The notes beneath the pieces were generated by a model. It was not told the origin of the DNA and did not search any database. It saw only the letters and a program-made list of their open reading frames with translations. From NCBI GenBank assembly GCA_015680685.1, contig MNCI01002331.1, forward strand, positions 655,623 to 690,445: a stretch of DNA of 34,823 nucleotides, written 5' to 3'. Each line of letters starts with the position of its first letter. The first letter of the stretch is position 1. Origin of the DNA: Gnetum montanum (Eukaryota > Streptophyta > Gnetopsida > Gnetales > Gnetaceae). Shown in pieces: positions 1 through 10,775 of this stretch. A program made the translations under genes and the position numbers.

Positions 1-787
1 CTTCTTAGCATATTGTTTTGATTATTGTGTTCTTCATATGATTTTAATAATCATTGGTTATTTGATTTACTTGATATTGGGTCATCTTAACACCACTGGA
101 AAATAATGTAGGTATGATATAATTTACTATTACTATGATATAATGCTATAAAATCTGCTTTATATTTTATAAGTACTATAACTCTTTCCAATTGATTCCA
201 AGGTTTCAGTTTATTTGTTATGTTAGACTATGGAGCATTTGATTTATACAAACTTATCATGCTATCATCATGATCATGTGAGTGTAGGATATGTGATGTT
301 GGAGAGTGGTTAGTCATAACCCCCCCGTAACCTTGGAAAATTCTATCCTTTCCTCTTATAAGCCCAAGCCCTCAGGTATGATGATCCATGGCTATCCTAT
401 GAACAACGGGATGAAGTGTGTTCATTTCTACGTGAGAACCCTTAGCCACCCAGGAGACCTGCTATGATGCCACCAATCAAAGGCACATACACAAAGGTTG
501 AACTGCACCATGGGCAAAGTTTCCAAAAGGAGCATGCTCTTTGGCAGTGCAGCTAATCGGCCAGACTCGTGTTGGAATTCCTACCTCAAGAATGAAGTAC
601 ACCATGAGCAAAGTTTCCTTTAAAAAATAAAAAAAAAAACAAAACAAAAAAATGAGGACCGTGTTCATTGGCAGTGTAATAAGTTCTTGAGTGTGATGGG
701 ATCCGACAGTAATCCTCACCCTAACCTTCATTTCCCCTTTTAAATTTATGTTTTTCAAAAAAGAAAAAAATAAAAAACATCTGTTGT
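1..787. other. Intergenic DNA with a diverged direct repeat
   Basis: No gene is recognised. The short open frames here lack family resemblance. A degenerate direct repeat is visible: a block with CCATGGGCAAAGTTTCC near 517 followed by GGCAGTGCAG near 545, and again CCATGAGCAAAGTTTCC near 601 followed by GGCAGTGTAA near 672. A- and T-rich runs separate the copies. It may be decayed transposon sequence, but no protein motif supports that. Confidence 0.4.
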
Positions 788-853
788 TTATGAGCCAACA
801 AAGCTCACCAGCCCATGGCCAATGGCTCATGGTGCTCTATTTTTACTTTCCCC

Positions 854-906
854 TTCATCATGACTAGTGCCCATTCCCCCTTCATCATGATTAGTGCCCA
901 TTCCCC
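854..906. repeat. 27-bp tandem duplication
   Basis: Two adjacent copies of a unit beginning TTCATCATGAYTAGTGCCCA are seen at 854-880 and 881-906, differing by one transition and one terminal base. The duplication lies inside the candidate foldback element. Confidence 0.85.
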
Positions 907-1023
907 AGGGTCCCAAAGGTTTTCAATCAGCGTCCGTGAGGTGAGTTATTGGGTTGCGCCTAGTTTAGTTAAGTTGTGTCTTCTTATAATGTGGTCGTCT
1001 TCAACATGGCCCTACGGCTACTC

Positions 1024-1065
1024 ATGTCATTGTTGAACAAAAGTATGTCATCGTTGAACAAAAAT
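1024..1065. repeat. 21-bp tandem duplication
   Basis: Two adjacent 21-bp copies of ATGTCATYGTTGAACAAAA plus two bases, 1024-1044 and 1045-1065, differ at only two positions. Probably a recent replication-slippage product. Confidence 0.85.
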
Positions 1066-1672
1066 ATTAGTAGATGTGATTTTTTATTAAAAAAAAAAAG
1101 GAAAAATCTGAAAGTTATGGCTTACTATGATCTAACATGAGTTTTAGCTCATCCTCCTCATTAAGTTTTGTATAAGTCACTTGCTCAAAATAGTCTGCAT
1201 ACTTTTACTGTTACCCTGTGGGAATATTGAGAATGAGTGCTTAAGTATATATATAATTACACATATATATCTATAGATCTTAGTTAAAATATCAATAAAT
1301 TATATATTTAGATTTTAATGGTTGTTTGGATAGCCTATGTCAATGTCTCTTTCGATTATTTGGTTATTTTGATCATGTTTAGAACATTATAGTTTATTTT
1401 CAAGTTTGCATTTCTTGTTTCATGTTGTTTTTTTTTCCCCACCATTTACATTTTCATTCAAAATTTTCTAGTCCTTGCACTTGCACGCAATCTGTAGTTT
1501 GGGGGTTAAGTGTTGAGATCAACCTCACCCATGCTAGGCATAGGGCCTTGTTTGAACGAGTTCAATTTTAAAAAATAAAAAATAAAAATATAAAATTAAA
1601 AAATTAAAAATAGAGCACCATGAGCTTGCACATGGCCATTGTCCATGTGTTGGTGGGCTTCGTTGGCCTAGA

Positions 1673-2964
1673 AAAAAATAGATTTTAAAACGTTGATCAA
1701 GCATCCACCCATGACTTATGACCCATGATGATTATCTTGTTTTGTTTTTTTTTTCTTTTTCTTTTTGCAACGATATGAGGAAAAAGGCAAAAATAATTCA
1801 CGAGGGTTAGGGTTTTTCTCTCGCCTAGGCCATTATAAAGAGGAGAAAGCGGAGAGATATAGGCATAGAGGCAAGGTTTCTGAGAAGCACAGATCTGGAG
1901 GTGCAGAGGACGGGTTTCTCAGGCCAGAGGGGGCAGCACCTGTTTTCTTTGAGAGCATCTTTCTCTGTTCCTTGTTTTCTTTGATTCAGTTGATTGGTTT
2001 TTATCTCTGTTTTTCTGTCTGCGTTTTGAATCTTGTAATCAATTGCGAAATATGTTTATCGTTCTTTTTAAATCAGAACTTTGAGTAAGATTTTCTGTTC
2101 CAATCATTTTGTTCGGATCTTCGCATGAGTAACGAGGATCTTGACGGTTTACTTTAATTTCTGAGGTTTTCCTCTAATAAGGATTCCGTTTATCTGAATC
2201 TGTGCTTTGATTTTGAACAATTTATCCATTTCATGGATCCTTGCAATTTAGCTTTAGTGTATCGGGTGTAATTTGATCGTGGCAACAGTCTATCTACTTT
2301 TTTTTTATATAAGGTTATCTTGAATTTGGGTTTTGTGCGTAACTTTATTTTCACGTAAATTGTGTTTTGGTGCTTTATCTTATCTTCCTTTATTTCTACA
2401 ATATACAGAATTCCTGTATACTTTGTTTGACTGAATATAAAAGATTAAGCCAGAGGAGGTCGCTGCCATCATAGGTGTAACTGACACTGAGCAGGGATCA
2501 GGGCCTCTTCTGGGACGTCTAACCCCTGTCTGGAGATGGTGGCTAAATCTTCCTTCTATTTAGAGCACCAAATAAGTTTTAATTTTAATTTTAATTTATC
2601 TTTTTTTTTTGGTCATTTATTTTATTCAAAAACCACACAAATATTTAATTTTGATTTTTAATTATTTTACTATGTTTTTCAAGATTTAATAGAATTTTCA
2701 TAAAATCAAATTTAATATTTTTCTTAAAATATTATGATTATTATTAATGTCACATGGCCCTTTCCAGCTGAGACCATTCCCAGGTTTCCGTACCCATACA
2801 GGAGGTGCCCTAGGCAATAGTCTCCTAAAACGAGTTTTCACAGGTGTTCGCGTGTGTCCAAAATTTACATATCAACAAAAGCATAGATGTTTATGGTAAG
2901 AACTTTACAGGACGTGTGCCTGCATCCCTGTTCAATCATTCTTGTCTCTATCTTTTGAATTTTT
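1673..2964. other. Non-coding stretch with leader-like DNA and a possible orphan exon
   Basis: Around 1801-1815 there is AGGGTTAGGGTTT, which contains the reverse complement of the plant telo-box common in promoters and leaders of translation-related genes. It is followed by purine-rich leader-like DNA to about 1940 and T-rich intron-like DNA to about 2450. At about 2450-2550 one frame reads PEEVAAIIGVTDTEQGSGPL and ends soon after; its GC content stands out from its surroundings. No family was recognised for it. A short GC-richer block at 2755-2830 is also unassigned. These may be remains of a host gene 5' end. This is inference from base composition and the telo-box, not homology. Confidence 0.3.
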
Positions 2965-4306
2965 CTTGCAAGAACTTTGATGGAGAAGTCCCTTGAGGAA
3001 GCTAAGATTGACAAGATGGTCGTTTCTGCTAATTTAAATTTATGCGAAAAATGTTTTGGCCTGAAAGCTTGTCTAACGTCTCCTCCTCCTCAGAAAACAC
3101 AGGTCTCATTTCAACAAAAACAGTATCCTGAAAATCATGCTTGGCATTCTAGGTGGCCTTTTGTTGCTCGTTGCTGCAGCCATATCACTCATTTTAAGAA
3201 GAACCCCAAACATCCAAAGGGAAAATTCTATGGGTAAGTGAAAAATTCATAAAGATATCTATGGAAGAACTTCAAAGGGCAACAGAAAAATTTCAGTGCT
3301 TCAAACTTGGTAGGTGAAGGCAGCCATGGAAAGGTCTACAAAGGTGTCTTAAGCTCTATCATGCTGGTTGCTGTAAAATTTTTCTCTTCTGTGGACCAAG
3401 ACGGAACTGAGACCTTCAAATTGCAACATTTTGAAGATTATTAGTGTGGTATGGTGTGATGAATTAAAAGCTATGTTTATGCCTTTCTTGACTAATGGCA
3501 ATTTCCATTATCTTCTTCACAGTAGAGAAGATGGTCAGTTGACACCATTGAAGTTATTAATGAGATATTGAGAGTGAAAATACTAACAGAATTACCAAGG
3601 GGACTTGCCCATTTGCATCATGATTGTGATTTTCAGATCATCCACTGTGACATCAAACCGGAGAATGTATTATTGGATGAAAATTAACTGTCAAGCTTTC
3701 TGATTTTGGGATATCTCGCCTGATTGGAGATTTTGATGGTTCCACAACACCATCTTGTCTTGCTGTGAAAGGTTCTGTTGGTTATATATTTGCATTTTAA
3801 TTTTTCTTTTCTAGAAAATCTATATTATTTGGTTGATGATAAAGTGCATAGGCTAAGTTTTAAGTAATGATTTTTTAGAGTACGGGATTGGAGAAAGAGT
3901 TTCTATCAAAGGTGATGTATACAGCTTTAGAGTGGTTACTTTGGAAGTGATCACAAGATTGAAGCCCCCACATGAAATGTTTTCAAGAGATGTCAAGAGA
4001 TGTCACATTATGATTGTGGATCTCCAGGGCCTTGAAAGGAAAATTAGGAACAAAAGAAGAGAAACAATTAAAGATATAATAACAACAGCAGACGAAGATG
4101 GAAGTGGAATTGAGATAAATAAATATGAAGAAATCTTAGCAGTGGAAATCATTTTAATGGTAGGTTTAAAATTCACTTGTTAGAATGCCTCCATGAGGCC
4201 TACTATGAAAGAAGTTGAGTTGTTTCTGCAATCGGTGTATCCTTGGAATCTCCAGAATCAAAGAACTCTATCAAAAAACCCTGAACTTCAGAAGGGTAGA
4301 AGCTGA
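2965..4306 (+). pseudogene. LRR receptor-like kinase pseudogene (At2g24130-like)
   Basis: This is the 3' half of a plasma-membrane leucine-rich-repeat receptor kinase. In order: a C-terminal LRR-cap-like piece with paired cysteines (2977-3118), a transmembrane helix in another frame (about 3125-3196, ILKIMLGILGGLLLLVAAAI), a GTAAGT donor at 3234, the glycine loop GEGSHGKVYKG (3313-3345), VAVK with the catalytic lysine (3367-3378), [13 protein letters not shown] (about 3642-3680), DFGISRL (about 3700-3720), GSVGYI (about 3772), an intron ending in TTTTTTAG at 3878, EYGIGERVSIKGDVYSF, then RPTMKEVE of subdomain XI (4196-4219) and a stop at 4304. Frameshifts near 3115, 3292 and 3685, a deletion of roughly fifteen codons after 3420, in-frame stops, and absence of all upstream LRRs make it non-functional. 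The order of kinase subdomains is clear. The subfamily assignment rests on the GSVGYIAPEYG / DVYSFGV-type context. Confidence 0.88.
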
Positions 4307-6112
4307 AAGTTTAACATTTTCTTCTTATTAGTGATTCCAAGTAAGTCTTTAGAGATAAAATAGTTGACTTTTGTTTGTGTCATTGAGCAAAATTGTAATA
4401 TTGTGCACTAATTATTTTCACAATTCAATTGTTTTTAGCATGTGGATACTTACTATCTGTAATATTGATGGTGTAGGATTTGCTTCATCTTGGAATGGAT
4501 GAATGCACCCTGGTACCAATACTTCACATGTGTAAATTGCTGCTTTATTTTATAAAAACCAAGTCTGCAACTTCATTTAATTAATGAATTTTAATGCTGC
4601 AAAAAAGATCAGAGCAGGGATTAATGTTTACTTTGAGGTATTTTGAATTATCGTTGAACTGGGAAAGTACACTCAACTAGGTTACCTGTAGAGTAGTCCA
4701 TGATGCTTGCTCTTCTCCATTTATGGCTCATCAACTTTTTATCATGCTTTGAAAATCTATCATGTGATGATATTCATGTAAGTTTCCTTTAACCTACTAT
4801 TTATGTTTTGAACTTTGTAAATACTCATGATCAATGGTTAAAAAAAAATCACTCAGCACCATGATTTAGGAAGGATGTACACCTGTTAATTCTCTGTGTA
4901 CAAGAGTTTTAAAAATCCTTGTATTCGTGGCTTTGTCTTTGTAGCACCAAGGTTGAAGTTTTTTGCATAAGACTGATCAGTTTTGAGGTTCTTATTCTTC
5001 ATACATAAACATTTTAGAATTTAAATCTGTGCAAGCATTTGCTACATGCTTTATAGGATGATAGCTTCTTGATCAATAAAAGATCTGCTATGAATCCACT
5101 TCATAACTTCTGGGATAGTTTAATGTCAGACTTAGTTGGAAGGCAACATCTGCTTGAATCTTGTGGGTAGGGAAGATGTTCATTCAACATTATAATCTTT
5201 CCATTTAGGGAAGAACTGTCATCAAAATGATAAAGGATTTTGAGTCACAGATTGAAATCTTAGTATTCCCAATGTCATTAATTAATTCATTCATTTACAA
5301 TCCTAACAATCATATTTGTATTTGGACACTTTTGAGTCCACTGTAATTGTTTTCCAGAGTCATGCAGAGCTTGATAGATTGTCGAATTGTTATCAAATTT
5401 TGTACTCTCTGTTCCTTTTCAACATTGTACATCAAAATTTTATGTTCATACTGCACTTTCCTGCGAATGTCCATCCCCTTGTGGTCCTTTTATCTACCCA
5501 TCAGCACAACTCTTACTGAGTTAACAAGTTAATATCAAAGAATAATGATGGGAAGTCCTGGTTATGAGGCAGAAGCAAGGCCAAGATATGCTTTTATCTG
5601 GTGAGTGAAAATTATAAGAAAGAGGATACGTGACCTTACAACCAGAGATATTTGAAAGAATTTTATGCATGGTTGAGTTAGTTATCAACTTGCAGTTAAG
5701 ATATCTATAGTTATAAGCTCCACTTATGACTTAATCACTCAAAGAGTATAACTTCATTGACATTGTAGATAGCCTGCGTTAAACTTTCCATGTAACTTAT
5801 ATTGCTGGTTTCACTTTTATGTCAGAATCAGGAAAAAGTTTTTTAACATACAGAAAATCAATTATTATTTTTTTGGGTTGCATAATGGGTTTCAAGTTGG
5901 AGAGTAACAGGGCATAGCTTTATTACTGTATACTCCAATAAGGGCATCAAAGTCATTTGTTCCTGCTATCTCTGTGCATTGTGTTAAACAAGTTTAGCAC
6001 CTAGGCAGCAAGAATAAGAGGTTAACGCTCAGATGGGGCTACCACAGCCATGTTAAAACTTGTTTAAGTTTGAAAGCTTGCATATGGGAATCATGTCAAG
6101 GCTCATTCAGTC
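4307..6112. other. Gene-free stretch downstream of the kinase relic
   Basis: I see no coding, RNA or transposon signature. The first few hundred bases may be the former 3' UTR of the kinase. The short open frames around 5316-5532 overlap one another and match nothing recognisable. Confidence 0.5.
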
Positions 6113-6230
6113 CCTTATTTCTTATAAAGCATCCATGTAAAATGGCCCACTAATTAGGATTCCTTGAAATACCTTATTTCTTATAAAGCATTAATGGAAA
6201 ATGGCCTACTGATTAGGATTCCTTGAAAGA
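6113..6230. repeat. 59-bp tandem duplication
   Basis: Two adjacent copies starting CCTTATTTCTTATAAAGCAT are found at 6113-6171 and 6172-6230. They differ by a handful of substitutions, so the duplication is moderately old. It lies about 230 bp before the 5' LTR of the gag-only element. Confidence 0.85.
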
Positions 6231-6459
6231 CCAGAATCTTCAATGCTGTAAAGCATTGAAACACCAATACCAAGATTTGAATTTGAAGATATTGAATCAG
6301 CAGAGATGTTAAGTTTACGGATTTATGAGTAGAATACACCTCTATTCTAGAAATTTGAATAGAATTTAGAAAATAAAAGAAATACTGGACCTTACATGAA
6401 TCTGTAGTAAACCTCCTAATGTGGACATCAAATAGGCCAAAGTAACATCTCTTCATTGA

Positions 6460-7170
6460 TGTGATCTTTCCTTAGAGTTTTGGCATGTTTGGGAGTCTTT
6501 TAAGGCTAATTTGATGACTTTAGGATATTTCATGGGCTATGGGGACTTGTTTGGAGGTGTCTAGAGGTCCCAGGCCTCAAAACAAGCATCTTTAACTTTG
6601 ACCCTGGCAAAATAGACGTCTTTACTGATAGTTAGATGTCTACACTACATATTAGATGTATTTTGCACCTCAAAGATGTCTTCTTTGATAACTTCTACAC
6701 ATGGGAGAGGCATCTCCTATTCCTCAAAGACATCTTCTCTGATAATTTCTGCACTCGAGAGAGACATCTTTTGTTTCTCAAAGACGGCTTCCATAGATTT
6801 TAATAAACATTCAATTGAATGATAAATTGGAGGGAAGATGAAGAGACAAAGGGGAAAAGGTATAAATAGACCTCTTGGGCCTTCAATATGATCAAGAGAG
6901 TTTGAAGAGAGAGAAAGAGAGAGTGTATGGAGTTGAGAGAAGAGTAGGGAGAAAGATAGAGTCTTGGCATGGTGCCTTAATTATCATCCATGTGAGTGTG
7001 CAAGAGTTAGATTGAATCTCTTGTTTGTACTTAGGAATTGTGCTTCCTTTCAACTGTAACTTCTCAATTTGAGCAAGAATAAAGCTTTCATTTTCCTTTT
7101 TCTTGTTCAATTTGCTATTTTGTGACTTTGAGAGAGCTTGGATTGTTGCATCCATGGGAGCTCCTCATCA
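6460..7170 (+). repeat. 5' LTR of the gag-only element
   Basis: This LTR is 711 bp and starts TGTGATC, ending CTCCTCATCA. U3 (about 6610-6785) holds several scattered copies of AAGATGTCTT or its reverse complement AAGACATCTT and close variants. A TATAAATA box sits at 6861-6868. A GA-rich stretch (6893-6962) follows the probable transcription start. AATAAA at 7078-7083 is a plausible polyadenylation signal. Confidence 0.9.
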
Positions 7171-7173
7171 AAT

Positions 7174-7185
7174 TGGTATTAGAGC
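7174..7185 (+). promoter_or_regulatory. Primer-binding site, initiator Met tRNA
   Basis: TGGTATTAGAGC lies three bases after the 5' LTR. It differs by one C-to-T change from TGGTATCAGAGC, the standard plant site complementary to the 3' end of initiator tRNA-Met. It fixes the LTR end and the element orientation. Confidence 0.9.
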
Positions 7186-7571
7186 AGCTTGGAATTGAAG
7201 TTAATTGCATTCAAGTGGATAATTCTCATCTCAATTGCAAAGAATCACTCCAAATTCTCAACCTTGGATGAATTCTCTCTTGCTACTTGTTCTACTCATC
7301 CTAGCATTTTCAAATTTCCCTTTGATCCCTAAGTGTGTCATATCTTCAATAATTGGAAGATAATTGTGGAATCGGACATCCATTGGTTTATAATAGCTAG
7401 GGTTTGAAGATCTTATGCTCATTTCTCTTAAGATCTAATAAATTCTTATCTCATTCCTTAAGAAATCTTGAAAATTTCACCTTTCCTTGTAGAATTTTGT
7501 GAAAATTTCCTTTTAGATCAATTTCCATCATTCCTCCAAAGAAGAAGACAATTTAAGCTTTTTCTAGAGAC

Positions 7572-8660
7572 ATGGATGACATGAGAAATCCTCTCAAGCT
7601 CATTGTTGAGAAAATTAAAAAGCTTGGAGAGAACAAAAGACCTACTTCTTCACCAAAAGCATCCAAACAAGGGTACAAGTCATGCAATTCTTCACCAACA
7701 TATTCTTCAAGACATTCCTCAATGCCATCCCTTGAAGATGATATTCCTTTTGAAGATGAATATTTTGGAGAAGGAGAATCTCAAGATGATGTTTTTCTTC
7801 ATGCTCCTAGTGTTGAAAATAAGTCTCAAGGTTTCATTTTTCCTAAGAAAGGAAAAAAGAAACTTCCTTTTAAGCCTCAAAGGAAGAAAGGTGAAGGAAT
7901 TGAAGTCACTTTTGCAAAATCTTTTAGAAATACTTCAAGGATGCCTCATGTTGAAGTCAAATCCTTCATTGGTATGGAAGGAATTGAAGCTTTTCTCTCT
8001 TGGCTGAAAATGATTAACAAGTACTTTAAACTTGAATATGTGAAAAATCATCAAAAGGTTTCTTTTGTTGAAACCAAATTAGAAGGCATAGCACTTGTAT
8101 GATGGGATAAGGAAAGTCATTCTTACAAGGTGAATAATGGTACTCCTATCAAGGATTGGTCCCTAATGAAATTCATGCTCAAGCAAAAATTTGAGAAGGC
8201 TCATCATAAACAAGAGGCCATCCAAAACTTGAAGTACCTAAGGCAAGGTGTTAAGAGTGTGAAGGATTACTACATGGATTTTTGTAAGTCTTTCCAACTT
8301 GCAAATGTTCATTGGAATGATTATGAACAAGCATCTAACTTTCAAGGAGGACTAAAAAGGGAGTATCAACAAGAGCTAACCTTCTATAAGCCCCTAGCAT
8401 TGGATGAAGCTTTTGAATTAGCTCTTAAGGCTGAAAAGAAACTTTAAGGCTACACTCGAAGTCCTAAATCTTCTAAGAGAAAGAACTCCAAAGTTTTTGA
8501 AAGTCAGAAAGAAGCCAAGGAGAATGGAAATTCCAAGGAAGACACTAATGAGAAGTAAGAGAAGATTAAGGAGGACCAAGATTTTAAGAAGGACTACTTC
8601 AAGAATGGAAAGGATCAAGAAAATGGATATGCATCCAAGCTTCAATTTTGCAATTGTGGG
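7572..8660 (+). pseudogene. Retrotransposon gag, three stops, runs into 3' LTR
   Basis: Gag forms the virus-like particle in which reverse transcription occurs. From the ATG at 7572 one frame can be followed for about 360 codons without a frameshift. A charged Ser/Lys-rich N-terminus precedes a Retrotrans_gag-like domain (codons about 125-290) with FLSWLKMINKYFKLEYV, then WDKESH, DWSLMKFMLKQKFEKAHHKQ and LRQGVKSVKDYYMDFCKSFQ. The tail is Lys/Glu-rich and ends in FCNCG, the likely start of a zinc knuckle. Stops interrupt it at 8100-8102 (TGA where a second Trp is expected), 8445-8447 and 8556-8558. The CNCG codons TGT GGG at 8655-8660 are also the first bases of the 3' LTR, so gag is cut exactly there. 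Pol is absent. Confidence 0.87.
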
Positions 8661-9371
8661 GATCTTTTCCTGGAGTTTTGACATGTTTAGAAGTCCTTTG
8701 GGGCTATTTTGATGATCTTAGGGTGTTCCATGGGCTATGGGGACTTGTTTGGAGGTGTCCAAAGGTTCTAGGCCTTAAAAAAACATCTTTAACTTTGACC
8801 TTGGTAGGATAGATGTCTTCACTAACAGTTAGATGTCTACACTACATATTAGATGTCTTTTGCACCTCAAATAACTTCTACACTTAGGACATACATCTCC
8901 TATTTCTCAAAGACATCTTCTCTAATAACGTTTGCACCTGGGAGAAACATCTATTTCTCAAAGACATCTTCCAGAGATTTTAATGAACATTCAATTGAAT
9001 GATAAGTTGGATGGAAGATGAAGAGACAAAGGGGAAAAGGTATAAATAGACCTATTGGGCCTTCAATTTGATCAAGAGAGTTTAAAGAGAGAGAAAGAGA
9101 GAGTGTGGGGAGTTGAGAGTAGAGTAGAGAGAGAGATAGAGTCTTGGCATGGTGTCTTAATCATCATCCATGTGAGTGTGCACTTTCTTTGATTAAGTGT
9201 GTGAGATTTGGATTGAATCTCTTGTTTGTCCTTGGGAATTATGCTTCCTTTTAGTTATAATTTCTCAATTTGAGAAAGAATAAAGCTTTCATTTCTCTTT
9301 TTCTTGTTTAATTTGTTGTTTTGTGACTTTGAGAGAGCTTGGATTGTGGAATCCATGAGAGCTCCTCATCA
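8655..9371 (+). repeat. 3' LTR of the gag-only element
   Basis: This 717-bp repeat matches the 5' LTR over its length, with substitutions plus an extra block of roughly 30 bp near 9180-9210 and a loss within the U3 motif array. It has a TATAAATA box at 9041-9048, a GA-rich tract at about 9073-9140, AATAAA at 9279-9284, and ends CTCCTCATCA. Confidence 0.9.
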
Positions 9372-10306
9372 CCTCCATAGAATTAATAAAAACTAAATAA
9401 ATTTCTAAATATAATAGGTGGGCTACTAATGAGGCATCCCACAAGTAGCATACTAGTATCTATAAGATAATTTGGAAATAGCTAGAGTATAGAATAAAGT
9501 TAATAATAGTTTGGATGATTCTCGAAAATGTTAATATGTTTAAGCACCATAAGAAGTATAATTGAAGTGTACACCCAAAGAAAAAGGAAATATTTAAGAA
9601 GAATTACTTGAGTTACACAATGTGTACTCTACGTGAAATATAAATTTCGTAATAATGAGGTGTTAGCCTAGTAGTAAGACACTTAATTTGGAAGCTCTAG
9701 GTCATGGGTTTGATTTTGATGGGTAATGTTGAGTTATATAAAGTTCTATTGGGCTATATATCTTGGGGTGTACCATAGTGAATTTGTTTGGACAAATTAT
9801 GTTACATCCTTAGTTTTATATACATTATACTTCAAACATGTATAGAGTGTTAGTGGTAAGCTATTGATGAGATTCAAATATGAGATTTATTTTTATTTTA
9901 ATTGCTAAGTAATTAGTTATATGTGTAGTTTCATCATGCATTTACTAGATTCAATGTATTTACTAAGCTTGAAAATTTTCTATTAATATTTTTTAGATTA
10001 ATTAGTCTCAAGTTCGGGCAAGTTTAATGTATCTTAAAGATTTTACCATTTTTGAATTTATCTCATCCTTTATCCACTATCATTATTTTTCTAATTAATC
10101 TTATTTATTCTATCTACAAATCCTTAACACTCTATGGTGTAGACTAATGACTAATGATGGGAACCATTATAGGAACAATAATCATAATTATTCATTCTTA
10201 TTTTTGGGTCATGTGTTTTTACATTTAAACTATCAATGGAATTTTTTCAATGGGCATGTGATTTTACATGTCATGAGTTATCTTTAACGATTATATTATT
10301 AGAATT
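9372..10306. other. AT-rich stretch without genes
   Basis: Apart from the SINE-like tRNA relic listed separately, no coding or repeat structure was recognised. A second weak tRNA-like motif (TTAGTGGTAAGC) occurs near 9850 without a properly spaced B box. Confidence 0.4.
9656..9830 (+). mobile_element. Possible tRNA-derived SINE relic
   Basis: An A-box-like TAGCCTAGTAGTAAG (9664-9678) is followed about 30 bp later by a B-box-like GGGTTTGATTTTG (9707-9719). This is the spacing of a tRNA-type RNA polymerase III promoter and resembles the head of plant SINEs. The right end is only guessed from where AT-rich flanks begin. It could also be a decayed tRNA gene: the acceptor stem and anticodon are not recognisable. 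Confidence 0.4.
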
Positions 10307-10745
10307 TGACGAGTAGCAGAGTAGATCCTATGTCCAACAATACAAATCACAAGCATTCACATGTAATCTAGCCAAATTTTGGGAATTGAGATTAGTTGCG
10401 ATAACTTAGATTGTTAAACATTATATCACTACTTGTTGTCTTTTCAATAACAATTGTGCAAGTCTTAAGTCATATGGTTAAGTGTGACTGAGGTGCATAA
10501 TTAAAATATTATTTTTAGAAATATTCAAATATTAAATTAATTAATCTAAGTATGAAAAAAGTAAATCTAAACTAGCCTAAGCATAGAGCATATGTTCCCA
10601 ACTTGTCATACACATCCTAAACATGTATTAATGTCATTTTGTAACCAAGTGCCACTGCTAAGATTACAAATGTTAATATGTTTATGCTCAAAGTTAGTCA
10701 TACTCATGTAAATTACTATATGTAATAAAAGTAAATCAATTAACA
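10307..10745 (-). repeat. Degenerate LTR fragment of old minus-strand element B
   Basis: Read on the minus strand this segment parallels the distal part of the A-type LTRs. Its outer end TGACGAGTAGC corresponds to the reverse complement of the LTR end (TGATGAGTGGCGAGG). The block near 10585-10660 (CATACACATCCTAAACATG, then TGTAACCAAGTG) is the reverse complement of the CATGTTTAAGATGTGTATGG and TTGGTAACCC blocks in the solo LTR at 11847-11893. The block at 10434-10500 also aligns. The U3/TATA end is not recognisable. It lies downstream, on the minus strand, of the accessory-ORF relic, as a 3' LTR should. Confidence 0.65.
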
Positions 10746-10775
10746 TGACATTAAATTAAATTATAAGAAAATAAA

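Larger units (their letters stand above)
788..1672. mobile_element. Candidate foldback / MITE-like element with about 55-65-bp inverted ends
   Basis: The segment 788-842 reappears as its reverse complement, at roughly 80% by eye, at 1607-1672. Shared blocks include AATAGAGCACCATGAGC, a CATTG/CCATG block and a GGTGGGCTTCGTTGGC-like block. The arms enclose about 765 bp of AT-rich DNA with no transposase-like frame. This resembles a non-autonomous DNA element or foldback element. No clear target-site duplication was found, so a chance inverted repeat or an older rearrangement remains possible. Confidence 0.4.
6460..9371 (+). mobile_element. Gag-only LTR retrotransposon (TR-GAG-like deletion derivative)
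   Basis: Two direct repeats with matching landmarks bound a 1.48-kb interior holding a primer-binding site and gag. There is no protease, RT, RNase H or integrase and no polypurine tract before the 3' LTR. The LTRs run from TGTG to TCATCA. Substitutions and several indels between them suggest an old insertion. No convincing target-site duplication was seen: ATTGA lies upstream and CCTCC downstream. Elements carrying gag alone are known in plants as TR-GAG. Here the missing polypurine tract suggests either a deletion during the last reverse transcription or later loss of the interior. Confidence 0.9.

Noticed and set aside
1765-2088. 107-codon frame starting MQRYEEKG
   Set aside because: It runs through T-rich, intron-like DNA and ends in a hydrophobic low-complexity tail; no family resemblance.
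2755-2830. Possible lipoxygenase-like YPYRRC motif
   Set aside because: Only a few residues match, in a frame without flanking support.
2977-3237. 86-codon frame read as one small protein
   Set aside because: Its second half is an off-frame reading of the kinase transmembrane segment; the true frame changes near 3115.
9849-9890. Second tRNA-like promoter motif
   Set aside because: The A-box-like and B-box-like parts are too close together and no tRNA fold can be drawn.
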